From: Ruminococcus sp.
GTDB lineage: Bacteria; Bacillota; Clostridia; Oscillospirales; Acutalibacteraceae
Direction: 5' to 3'
Assembly (NCBI GenBank): GCA_022510985.1
Contig: JAFLSL010000004.1
Location: 1-16,110, forward strand
DNA: 16,110 nt
In this document: piece by piece, positions 6,788 through 13,946 of the stretch
How the letters are laid out: the number at the start of each line of letters is the position of its first letter
Numbering within the stretch: the first letter of the stretch is position 1
Program-made: the position numbers and the translations under genes
The notes under the pieces: generated by a model
Databases searched by the model: none
Seen by the model: the letters and a program-made list of their open reading frames with translations, nothing else
Told to the model about the DNA's origin: nothing

Positions 6788-9103
6788 TTAATTATCAATA
6801 ACTTTTACAGCTACCGCCGTAATGTCGTCGTCGTGACCGTCATTACGGCGTTTTATTGCCTCGTTTACAACGGCTTTTGCGAGGTCCGAGCAGGTATCGT
6901 TCTCCTTAAAATTGCGGATTATATCCTCAAGCCATTTCTCGTCCTTGAGCGTTGCACCGTCAGATACCATAATAATAACATCTCCTCCCGACAGCCTGAC
7001 GCTGTCCTTAGCGAATTTTACATCGCCCAGAATTCCGACAGGCAGAGATTTAGCGTTTTTCTTAAGAAGTCTGCCGTTCTTCTTAATATAAGTAAACGGA
7101 GCCCCCGCCTTGTTTAAAACTGCTTTTCCGCTGAACAAATCGAGCTTTACAAGGTCAACTGTCGATAAGCTTTCGTCCTCGCTCTTGACCATAAGTGCGG
7201 AGTTAACAACCTGAAGGGCACAGTTTTCGCTAAGTCCTGCTTTAAGTAATTTGGTTAAAATCGAAACGGTCATATTACTGTCTACAGCGGCTCTTCCGCC
7301 AGTACCCATACCGTCGCTTATAAGTGCGATAAACTGACCAAATCCGTTAGAAAAACAGTTTACGCAATCTCCGCAAAGCTTACCCCCGCCGTAAACGTGC
7401 TGATAAACTCCAACCTCAACGTCAAATACGGGAACCTCGTTTAAAACAATTCTACGGCGGTTTCCGATTTCGGTTATCAGCGGTGTGTCAAAGCATCGAC
7501 CGCAAATTGACGAAATATCCTTCGCAAGCCTTGCTTTTTTCAGAGCAACCTTCCCCACGGCAAGCTCAATTTCGACTGACATTCTGCCCTTTGTGTCCAC
7601 CATACAACCGCACTCCATCGGCACATACCCTTGGCGGTGCAGATATTCGATAACACGTGAGGCAGCGTCTGCGTCGTAGCTTTTGTAGCCTTCGATTTCG
7701 TCCGCCATATCGCCGAGAATTTCTGAAAGCCCCGAAAATTGACCGGCAACCATTGAGCGAATTTGTGAAACTCTTGACGCTGCCTCGATACCGCCGAGAT
7801 AATCACGGTAACCTCGGTTTATTCCGTCGGCAATTTCGATTTGGCGACAGCATTTTTTTGAAAAAAGATTTTCAACGTCATTTTCCGTGACAAATCCTTG
7901 TGACTTGAGCGGAGCCGAAAGTCGGGAAAAATCCTCTGCAGTAGACTTTTTATGGCGTTCCCAACAATAAACTCTCATACCGCAGTTTTCACAAACATCA
8001 TCTACCGCACTTTCGTAAACAAACTCAACACTCGGAGCGTAAAGCTTTTTGAGCTGACGGCTCACTCCGTTAACGCAGCCGCTGACGTTGCTCAGTGCAG
8101 TTGAGGCAAAATCAAGACGCATAACGATTGAATTCCTCAGCGATTTTTCCCCGCGACTGCTCTCTCTCGGAAGGAAAATCGGCGTAATATATCGCTCAAT
8201 ATCTTTCGGCAAAATCATAAATACCGCCGAGGCGAGTACGGTTTCAACGAACAGAGGTAAAATAAGCGAGTTGTCGCCTGCGGAAAGGAGCATAATCGCG
8301 TTGCAGATTATAAACCCGAGTGCAACGCCCGCTTTTCCAAACGGAGAAAACAGTCCGCCGATTAAGCCGCCAAAGCTAAAGCCCGCACAGATAAAGGCAA
8401 AATTCGCCGAACTCATTCCGAAGATTGCACCAGTGGACGCTCCGGCAATTGCTCCGCCTGCAACCGAGCCGTAACGTGCACATAGAAGTATAATCAGCAC
8501 CGCTAAAATTCGCCCGACAGATACGCCGTCAAATTCGATACTTCCGAGCGATAAAACCATTACGCAACCGCTCATAACAAGACATGAAATCTCGGTTTGG
8601 GAGAACGAGGCAGGTCTGCGTCCCGAGTTTACAAGAAATATTGCACGACTGAAAAAGTAGGCTACAGCCCCTGCAACGAGTGCCTCAACAGCAACACGTG
8701 AAAAATCGGTAAGCGTGCTTGTGCTGACAAACATTAAAACTATTCCCGAGGCGAAAACGGGTAAAAATGCAACTGTAGGAGCGTATAGCTCTGATTTAGA
8801 AATCAGCTTGTAGTCCTCAATCAGCCAACGCACCAAGGCGACCGCAAGCGTGACCGCAACGTAGCGAAAGCAGTTTTCGGGCATAAGAATTACATACCCG
8901 AGCGATGCACCGAAGGTTGAGCTGAATATCTTTTTTCTCGGCACGGACGCTACATAACTCGCACCGAACGGGTCGAGTGTTCCAAATATTTTTCCTCGAC
9001 AAATTACAATTCCAAGCAGAAAATAAACCGCACTTTCAACCAAGCCCCAAAATGCACGTTCATCCTCTTTTTTTGTTTTTACAAGAGTTCTTTCAACTTC
9101 CAT
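6788..9103 (-). CDS. spoIIE: Stage II sporulation protein E (PP2C phosphatase)
   Basis: SpoIIE is the membrane-bound PP2C-type serine phosphatase that dephosphorylates SpoIIAA-P, releasing sigma-F in the forespore, and that also works at the polar septum with FtsZ. At 771 aa it is slightly shorter than the Bacillus protein (827). The N-terminal third (about 20-300) is a multi-pass membrane domain. A regulatory region follows, with a CENCGMRVYCW cluster (371-381). The C-terminal PP2C domain (about 555-771) keeps the metal-binding acidic residues: Asp579 in CGDC, Asp597 in ISDGMGTG, Asp715 in MVSDG and the DDDITAV end (758-764). The LPVG motif (687-690) is also kept. ATG 9103 has AAGGAAG 8 nt upstream. 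It is transcribed alone from the promoter at 9134-9166; the next gene on this strand upstream is the alkyltransferase, separated by a repeat and a terminator. Confidence 0.96.
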   Translation of the reverse strand: MEVERTLVKTKKEDERAFWGLVESAVYFLLGIVICRGKIFGTLDPFGASYVASVPRKKIFSSTFGASLGYVILMPENCFRYVAVTLAVALVRWLIEDYKLISKSELYAPTVAFLPVFASGIVLMFVSTSTLTDFSRVAVEALVAGAVAYFFSRAIFLVNSGRRPASFSQTEISCLVMSGCVMVLSLGSIEFDGVSVGRILAVLIILLCARYGSVAGGAIAGASTGAIFGMSSANFAFICAGFSFGGLIGGLFSPFGKAGVALGFIICNAIMLLSAGDNSLILPLFVETVLASAVFMILPKDIERYITPIFLPRESSRGEKSLRNSIVMRLDFASTALSNVSGCVNGVSRQLKKLYAPSVEFVYESAVDDVCENCGMRVYCWERHKKSTAEDFSRLSAPLKSQGFVTENDVENLFSKKCCRQIEIADGINRGYRDYLGGIEAASRVSQIRSMVAGQFSGLSEILGDMADEIEGYKSYDADAASRVIEYLHRQGYVPMECGCMVDTKGRMSVEIELAVGKVALKKARLAKDISSICGRCFDTPLITEIGNRRRIVLNEVPVFDVEVGVYQHVYGGGKLCGDCVNCFSNGFGQFIALISDGMGTGGRAAVDSNMTVSILTKLLKAGLSENCALQVVNSALMVKSEDESLSTVDLVKLDLFSGKAVLNKAGAPFTYIKKNGRLLKKNAKSLPVGILGDVKFAKDSVRLSGGDVIIMVSDGATLKDEKWLEDIIRNFKENDTCSDLAKAVVNEAIKRRNDGHDDDITAVAVKVIDN

Positions 9104-9133
9104 TTTTCTGACTTCCTTTTAATTGGTACAATT

Positions 9134-9166
9134 ATTATAATGAAGTCGCAAAAAAACATTTGTCAT
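9134..9166 (-). promoter_or_regulatory. spoIIE promoter with 21-bp spacer (Spo0A type)
   Basis: On the minus strand ATGACA (9166-9161, 5/6 to the -35 consensus), 21 bp, and a perfect TATAAT (9139-9134). In Bacillus the Spo0A-activated spoIIG and spoIIE promoters have the same over-long spacing (21-22 bp). Two imperfect 0A-box-like strings lie nearby on the plus strand: agtcgca (9144-9150) in the spacer and tgtcatt (9161-9167) over the -35; the box consensus is TGTCGAA. The -10 and spacing are seen directly, Spo0A control is inferred. Confidence 0.55.
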
Positions 9167-9181
9167 TTTATGGGGCAAACG

Positions 9182-9343
9182 AATTAAGAATTATGAATTA
9201 ATAATTAAGAATTGAAAATCGGGAAGACAAGTTGATATGAAATCAACGTTATCTTCCCGATTATTTTTAATTAAAAACTACAAGTCAAAAAAGCAGAACG
9301 CTTTTTCTCTTTATCCAAAATTTTATAATGAAACAAACGTCAG
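9182..9343. repeat. Intergenic repeat copy 2 (diverged, with hairpin inside)
   Basis: The stretch opens with aattaagaattatgaatt (9182-9199), a 17/18 match to 1185-1202, and closes with gcagaa, tctct, atccaaa, aaac and aaacgtc (9293-9342) in the same order as copy 1. Between the two matching blocks lies about 50 bp more than in copy 1, taken up by the hairpin at 9217-9262. A further dyad, ccacgtc-t-gacgtgg, follows at 9371-9385 just outside the matched part. Confidence 0.4.
9217..9262 (-). terminator. Bipartite hairpin, probable terminator of the mal/amylase transcript
   Basis: An 11-bp perfect stem (aatcgggaaga 9217-9227 / tcttcccgatt 9252-9262) is extended inward by gttgat (9231-9236) / atcaac (9242-9247). 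On the minus strand it is followed by TTTCAATTCTTAATT; on the plus strand by atttttaatt. The only transcript likely to reach it is the minus-strand amylase/alkyltransferase one, whose last gene ends at 9390. The distance of about 130 nt from that stop is long, so a small structured RNA is an alternative. Confidence 0.5.
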
Positions 9344-9389
9344 GGAGATATGGATGTAAGATAGGAACGTCCACGTCTGACGTGGAAAT

Positions 9390-9695
9390 TTAAAAAACAA
9401 ATCTGTATGTTTCTAAATCAACGTGGAGGTCCACTACCTCAACGTGTTCACGTTCAAGTCGCTCCTGCTGTTCGTGATGTCCGCCGAACACGAACGCATC
9501 GGCAAGCCTGCCCTGCGAGTTCACCACACGGTGGCAGGGAACAACTCCGTCGAACGGATTTTTATGCAGGGCATTTCCGACAGCACGGCACATTCGGCGG
9601 TTGCCGAGTGCACGTGCGATATCGCCGTAGGTCGTAACCATTCCCTCCGGCACCTGCTTTACAAGCTCATAGACTTTTTTCTCAAACTCAGTCAT
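9390..9695 (-). CDS. MGMT family single-domain alkyltransferase
   Basis: This 101-aa protein is just the DNA-binding/active-site domain of O6-alkylguanine-DNA alkyltransferases; the N-terminal domain of Ada-C/Ogt is absent. The winged-helix core is visible: VPEGMVTTYGDIARALG (15-31), the recognition helix RAVGNALHKNP (38-48) with Arg38 as the likely base-flipping finger, and VPCHRVV (52-58) with the acceptor cysteine Cys54. Because it is PCHR rather than PWHR it differs from the alkyltransferase-like (ATL) proteins that only flag lesions, and may really accept alkyl groups. The segment after residue 60 (GRLADAFVFGG) departs from the usual family end. ATG 9695 lies 1 nt beyond the amylase TGA and its ribosome site (AGGGTGAG) lies inside the amylase end, so translation is probably coupled. 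Confidence 0.85.
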   Translation of the reverse strand: MTEFEKKVYELVKQVPEGMVTTYGDIARALGNRRMCRAVGNALHKNPFDGVVPCHRVVNSQGRLADAFVFGGHHEQQERLEREHVEVVDLHVDLETYRFVF

Positions 9696-9696
9696 T

Positions 9697-11331
9697 TCAG
9701 CTCACCCTTAAAATCGCTGTCGAATACGGCATAAGCTTAAGCTCGCTACCACTTAGCGAAATATGACTGTTTCGCTGTGTTCCGTTTTCGTCCATGCCGT
9801 TTGAGGCAACTAAATCTCCGCGTAGTTTCAGCTCGCCCTTTAAACTTTCTAGGTTAACTGTTTTCTCCTCGCTGTCGCTTAAATTATGGACAATATAGAG
9901 CGTGCTATTTTTGTAGCTGACACTGTATGCACAGATACTTTTATCGGCGGAGAGGTTTTCTTCTTTTATCGTTCCGCGGGCAATCTCGGGGTTTTGATTT
10001 TTGATTTTAATTATACGTTTATAAAAATTCAAGAGCGAATTTTCATCGTCTTGCTGCTGTTTTACACCGCCGTAGGGTGCTTGACTTTCATCAGCACCGG
10101 TATTACCGTTAACAATTATATCGGGTAAATTTTCGCTGTCCCAAATCATCGGCTCACGCTTATACTCATCGCCGTCAGCGGTAGCGTCCTGTGTCAATCC
10201 GATTTCCTCGCCGTAGTAAATATACGGATTTCCCGGCATAAGCATATAAAGTGCAGCCGCCATTTTTGTACCGTTTACACCAACGCTTTTGTTGAAGTTT
10301 GCACTTCGCTTTTGGTCGTGGTTTGAAAGGAAAAAGGCGTTTATTCTGCTTTTGTTCGCCTCTTTACTGTTGCCCTCAAATTTTGCGACAGACGATACAA
10401 GACCCTTTCCGTTATGTGTTCTTACGGCGTTTACAAAACCGCCCGTTGAATCTGCAAAGCCGAACGCAAACAGACTGTCAATTCCCGATTTGTACATATC
10501 GTAAATCTCGGAATTGCCCGTCCAGTTTTCGCCCACCATATAAACATCAGGCTTAATTTTCTGACATTCTTCATAGTACCATTTTAAAAATCTCTCTCCG
10601 TCGCCGCGTTTGCTTGTGTAATATTTTGTAGCGTCAAGACGGAACCCGTCGACATCGTGTTCATCAAGCCAAAACTTAGAAATTTTCTTAAAATAATCTC
10701 TCGTGCAGTCGGCATACAAATCCCATTCGGGCATATATACCGAGAAATTTGATTCGTAGTAATAGCCGTTTCCGATTTCTGTGTAACCATCGCCCGGCTC
10801 AGTGTCAAAATGATAAATCTCAAAATACTTTGCGTCACCGTCGAGCTTTCCCTCGAGGACCTCTTTGCAGGCGTTTTCAAAAATCGGGTTGAATTTTGAG
10901 CAGTGGTTTAACACCATATCAATAATGATGTTAATTCCGCGTTTGTGACACTCTTTAACTAACTTATCAAAATCGTCAATTGTGCCGAAACTCTCGTCAA
11001 TCGCGAAATAATCCTTGACGTCATATTTATGGTAGGAATGAGAAGGCATAATCGGAGTGAGCCAAATTCCGTCTACTCCAAGGTCGCTGTCCGTGTTCGG
11101 GTCGCCGTCATTCAGGTAATCGAGCTTTTCAATTATACCGTTAATATCGCCGATACCATCGCCGTTGCTATCGCAAAATGAGCCGACAAAAATCTCATAG
11201 TAGTTTCTGTATTTATCGCTCGATTTTTTGACCTTAATATTTTCGGTCGGGTCTTTATATTCAGGCGTGCAAGCACAAAGTGCCGCCGCAATTATTGTCA
11301 AAGTTAAGAAAATTGAAAAAATTTTTTTCAT
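9697..11331 (-). CDS. GH13 alpha-amylase family lipoprotein
   Basis: This is a 544-aa glycoside hydrolase family 13 enzyme exported as a lipoprotein (hydrophobic core 4-17, lipobox AALCAC ending at Cys20 or, more canonically, ALCAC at Cys21). The (beta/alpha)8 barrel starts with YYEIFVGSFCDSNGDGIGD (44-62; the DGDGIGD-type loop binds calcium in many relatives). The four conserved regions are complete: DMVLNH (138-143), GFRLDATK with nucleophile Asp233, VGENW with acid/base Glu268, and FLSNHD with Asp339. An all-beta domain C follows (about 455-544). It should cleave alpha-1,4-glucans at the cell surface and feed the MalEFG transporter encoded just upstream; the exact specificity (amylase, neopullulanase or glucosidase) is open. 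ATG 11331 has AGGTG 5 nt upstream. A hairpin with a U-tract sits 14 nt before the start, leaving no room for its own promoter. Confidence 0.92.
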   Translation of the reverse strand: MKKIFSIFLTLTIIAAALCACTPEYKDPTENIKVKKSSDKYRNYYEIFVGSFCDSNGDGIGDINGIIEKLDYLNDGDPNTDSDLGVDGIWLTPIMPSHSYHKYDVKDYFAIDESFGTIDDFDKLVKECHKRGINIIIDMVLNHCSKFNPIFENACKEVLEGKLDGDAKYFEIYHFDTEPGDGYTEIGNGYYYESNFSVYMPEWDLYADCTRDYFKKISKFWLDEHDVDGFRLDATKYYTSKRGDGERFLKWYYEECQKIKPDVYMVGENWTGNSEIYDMYKSGIDSLFAFGFADSTGGFVNAVRTHNGKGLVSSVAKFEGNSKEANKSRINAFFLSNHDQKRSANFNKSVGVNGTKMAAALYMLMPGNPYIYYGEEIGLTQDATADGDEYKREPMIWDSENLPDIIVNGNTGADESQAPYGGVKQQQDDENSLLNFYKRIIKIKNQNPEIARGTIKEENLSADKSICAYSVSYKNSTLYIVHNLSDSEEKTVNLESLKGELKLRGDLVASNGMDENGTQRNSHISLSGSELKLMPYSTAILRVS

Positions 11332-11344
11332 AAATTCACCTAGT

Positions 11345-11370
11345 AAAAAGGGGCGACATTTTGCCGCCCC
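11345..11370 (-). terminator. Attenuator/terminator between malG and the amylase gene
   Basis: On the minus strand GGGGCGGCA (11370-11362) pairs with TGTCGCCCC (11358-11350) over 9 bp with one G-T wobble and a 3-nt loop, followed by TTTTT. It lies just after the malG stop and ends 14 nt before the amylase ATG. Amylase and alkyltransferase expression must therefore come from readthrough, unless a promoter lies inside malG. Confidence 0.75.
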
Positions 11371-11391
11371 TTAACTTTTAATTAATAGGGA

Positions 11392-12246
11392 TTAACCCTT
11401 AACGCCGCCGGCGGTAACGCCTTCAACGTAGTAGCTCTGCATCTTGAGGAACAGGATTGTTACAGGTACAGCAACAAGTACGGAACCTGCGAGGAACTGC
11501 TTAAAGTAGTTAACCTTAAACTCAAGGCTTACCATCTTCTGCAGTCCGATAGCAACCGTATAATTATCAATTGCGTCACCCATGATAATTCTTGCAAGGA
11601 TGAAGTCTGTCCAAGGACCGATAAATGCGGTAAGAACAGTATAAACTACGATTGGCTTAGACATCGGAAGAATAATCTTCCAGAAAATTTGGTTTTTATT
11701 AGCACCGTCGATAGTAGCCGCCTCGTCGAGTGCTCTCGGAATCGTATCAAAGAAGCCCTTTGAAATCTGGAAACCGAGACCTGCACCTGCCGAATAGCAG
11801 ATAACAAGAGCAACGAGTGTCTGAGTAAGTCCCATAGCCTTTAAGAGATAGTAAATAGCTATCATTGTCATAAATCCGGGGAACATACCGAGAATCATAC
11901 CGATGTTAATAAACTTTTTACGGCTCTTAAATCTGAGACGTGAGAACGCATATGCTACCATAAGCACGCTGATTGTAGAAATTACACAGCTAAAGCAAGC
12001 AACAACGAATGTGTTCAGATACCATCTCGGGAAGTTAAGAGTTTCTACATTTGTAAAGAGCTTTACATAGTTGTCAATACCATAGCTCATCGGGATAAGT
12101 GTTTGCGGAATAGAGCTTTTATCTGCACTGAATGACTGGATAACAAGATATGCAAGCGGAGATACCCACAGAACACCTAAAACAGCAAGAATAATGTAGA
12201 TAAATGTATTTGAGAGAGTACGTCTTAATTTATAACTTTTTATCAT
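11392..12246 (-). CDS. malG: Maltodextrin ABC transporter permease MalG
   Basis: This 284-aa inner-membrane permease of the carbohydrate-uptake ABC family (MalG/MdxG) has six predicted helices, the first at about 14-36. The EAA loop that contacts the ATPase reads DEAATIDGANKNQIFWKIILP (174-194). The C-terminus EGVTAGGVKG is nearly the end of E. coli MalG, where the tail reaches toward the MalK interface and MalF, and this supports a maltodextrin-type transporter over a generic sugar permease. The ATG overlaps the malF TGA (ATGA) and is preceded by GAGGAGG 7 nt upstream. A hairpin follows the stop. No ATPase gene is in the cluster, so a shared MsmX/MalK-type ATPase from elsewhere is presumed. 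Confidence 0.93.
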   Translation of the reverse strand: MIKSYKLRRTLSNTFIYIILAVLGVLWVSPLAYLVIQSFSADKSSIPQTLIPMSYGIDNYVKLFTNVETLNFPRWYLNTFVVACFSCVISTISVLMVAYAFSRLRFKSRKKFINIGMILGMFPGFMTMIAIYYLLKAMGLTQTLVALVICYSAGAGLGFQISKGFFDTIPRALDEAATIDGANKNQIFWKIILPMSKPIVVYTVLTAFIGPWTDFILARIIMGDAIDNYTVAIGLQKMVSLEFKVNYFKQFLAGSVLVAVPVTILFLKMQSYYVEGVTAGGVKG

Positions 12247-13742
12247 GAGAACGCCTCCTCATCTTTTGCGGACTTTGTCATATTGAATGTAATAAGTGAC
12301 AGAGTAGCACAAACTATAAATACTAAGATACCTACGGCAGCTGCGAGGTTGTAGTCATTCTTGTCCATAGTGAGCTTGAACAGCCATGTTACAAGGATAT
12401 CGGTATAACCTGCCTGATAGTAGTCCGAAGTTGTTGGACCGCCTGCCGTTAAGAGGTAAATAACGTTGAAGTTGTTGATGTTACCGATAAAGCTTGTGAT
12501 GAGGTACGGAGTTGTAACGAAGAGCATATACGGAAGAGTAATCTTCATAAAGCTCTTAACAGGACCCGCACCGTCGATTGTTGCGGACTCATAAAGGTCA
12601 GCAGGAATATTCATAAGAATACCTGATGTGATAAGAATTGTATAAGGAATACCTATCCAGATATTTACGATAATTACCGTAACTCTTGCCATCAGCGGAG
12701 TAGAGTTAAGGAACTGAATTGCAACGTCAGAACCGGTAAGAAGTGAGAGAAGCTGGTTGATAGCACCGTTAGTCTGAAGCATCTGGTTCATAAGAAGAAG
12801 AGATACGAACTGAGGAACAGCGATAACAACTACGAATAAGGTTCTCCAAAGAGCCTTGAGCTTGATACCCTTCTTATTGATCATAAGAGCTACGATCATA
12901 CCGAAGATATAGTTTGTGAAAGTTGCAAAAATAGCCCAGATAATAGTCCACTGTGCAAGTCCGATAAAGGTTGTAGCCTTATTTGCACCCTCGGTCATAG
13001 ATACGAGGTCAGTAAAGTTGCTGAGACCTACCCATGTAAAGAGGTTGCCCGGAGGCAAGTGAGCGTTGTCATAGCTTGTGAACGCAATAAGTATCATAAA
13101 CACAAGCGGCAGGATTGTAAAGCAACCGATTAACAGACAAGGAAGTGACATAAGAGTAATGTGGAACTTCTCGTCAACGAACTGCATTACATCCTCTTTA
13201 AAGCTGAGGACTTTTCTGCCTTCAAGCTTATCCTCGTAAACTTTGTAAGCACTCTTTGTGTTTGCAATATAAATTGCTAAAACTATAACGGAAACAACTA
13301 TTGTAACAACACCATAAAGAAGAATCAGCATGGAATTGTCGCCCGGTACGTTTACAGGGAAGCCCATTTCATCCATTGTGGTAGTAGCTTTAACTGTACC
13401 GAGTGTACCGAACTTGGCCATATATCCCCAGCCGAAGTAAATCATAAATAATATGTACGCAACTTCGGTTATGAGGAAAAGCAAGCCTTTAATTAGCTGG
13501 CCTTTAACCATATTGGCAAAGCCGAAAATGAGATAAGAAAGCTTTACAGCGAAATCGCCCTTGACGAATTTCTTTCCGTAGTTAGCAAATCCTTTACCTA
13601 TTCCTACGAAGAACTTAACAATCACATGTCCTAAAAACACAAAGAAACGCTTTAGATTGCCGGGTAACTTCTTAAAGAATTGGGTAAAGTTATAACCGAA
13701 CTTCTGGAAAGGATTTAGCTGCATATAGTCAATATATCTCAT
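12243..13742 (-). CDS. malF: Maltodextrin ABC transporter permease MalF
   Basis: This 499-aa partner permease has about eight predicted helices, starting with segments near 83-106, 138-160 and 196-222. The EAA loop is YESATIDGAGPVKSFMKITLP (384-404). Unlike E. coli MalF, the loop after the third helix is only about 35 residues, so the large P2 domain that caps the binding protein is missing, as in Gram-positive MdxF types. The first 65 residues are an extra amphipathic, Phe/Lys-rich cytoplasmic stretch of unknown role. ATG 13742 is chosen because AGGGAGAG lies 7 nt upstream; an in-frame ATG at 13763 (506 aa) has no ribosome site. It overlaps malG by 4 nt. A hairpin and a possible internal promoter lie between it and malE. 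Confidence 0.93.
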   Translation of the reverse strand: MRYIDYMQLNPFQKFGYNFTQFFKKLPGNLKRFFVFLGHVIVKFFVGIGKGFANYGKKFVKGDFAVKLSYLIFGFANMVKGQLIKGLLFLITEVAYILFMIYFGWGYMAKFGTLGTVKATTTMDEMGFPVNVPGDNSMLILLYGVVTIVVSVIVLAIYIANTKSAYKVYEDKLEGRKVLSFKEDVMQFVDEKFHITLMSLPCLLIGCFTILPLVFMILIAFTSYDNAHLPPGNLFTWVGLSNFTDLVSMTEGANKATTFIGLAQWTIIWAIFATFTNYIFGMIVALMINKKGIKLKALWRTLFVVVIAVPQFVSLLLMNQMLQTNGAINQLLSLLTGSDVAIQFLNSTPLMARVTVIIVNIWIGIPYTILITSGILMNIPADLYESATIDGAGPVKSFMKITLPYMLFVTTPYLITSFIGNINNFNVIYLLTAGGPTTSDYYQAGYTDILVTWLFKLTMDKNDYNLAAAVGILVFIVCATLSLITFNMTKSAKDEEAFS

Positions 13743-13827
13743 TAAATCACTCTCCCTTTTCATTAAATAATTTTAATTGATTTAAATAATAATTTTGCGT
13801 TATCCTGTTCCCCTCATTTTAAAAACT

Positions 13828-13856
13828 ATTATTTAAACCAAATAATTAATTTTCAA
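13828..13856 (-). promoter_or_regulatory. Possible internal promoter for malFG
   Basis: On the minus strand TTGAAA (13856-13851, 5/6), a 17-bp spacer and AATAAT (13833-13828, 5/6). It would start transcription near 13821 with a leader of about 80 nt before malF. The region is very AT-rich, so a chance match is possible. Confidence 0.4.
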
Positions 13857-13886
13857 AACTACATGATAACACGTTAAATTTTCTGT

Positions 13887-13912
13887 CGGCAGCCCGCAAA
13901 AGCGGGCCGCCG
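13887..13912 (-). other. Stable hairpin between malE and malF
   Basis: An 11-bp stem (CGGCGGCCCGC / GCGGGCTGCCG, one G-T wobble on the minus strand) with a TTTT loop stands 34 bp after the malE stop. It is followed by ACAGAAAATTTAACG, without a real U-tract, so it looks more like an mRNA 3'-end stabiliser or weak terminator for malE than a full terminator. This suits the usual excess of binding protein over permeases. Confidence 0.6.
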
Positions 13913-13946
13913 TTTAATATCACTTTAAATTAATCCGTAAATAAGA

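Noticed and set aside
9371-9385. ccacgtc-t-gacgtgg as terminator of the alkyltransferase gene
   Set aside because: The dyad leaves a loop of one base (or a 5-bp stem) and no U-tract follows; the hairpin at 9217-9262 is a better candidate.
9390-9695. ATL (alkyltransferase-like) protein
   Set aside because: ATL proteins have Trp or Ala in place of the active cysteine; here PCHR is intact.
13743-13763. Upstream ATG of malF at 13763
   Set aside because: No ribosome site precedes it, whereas AGGGAGAG is well placed for 13742.
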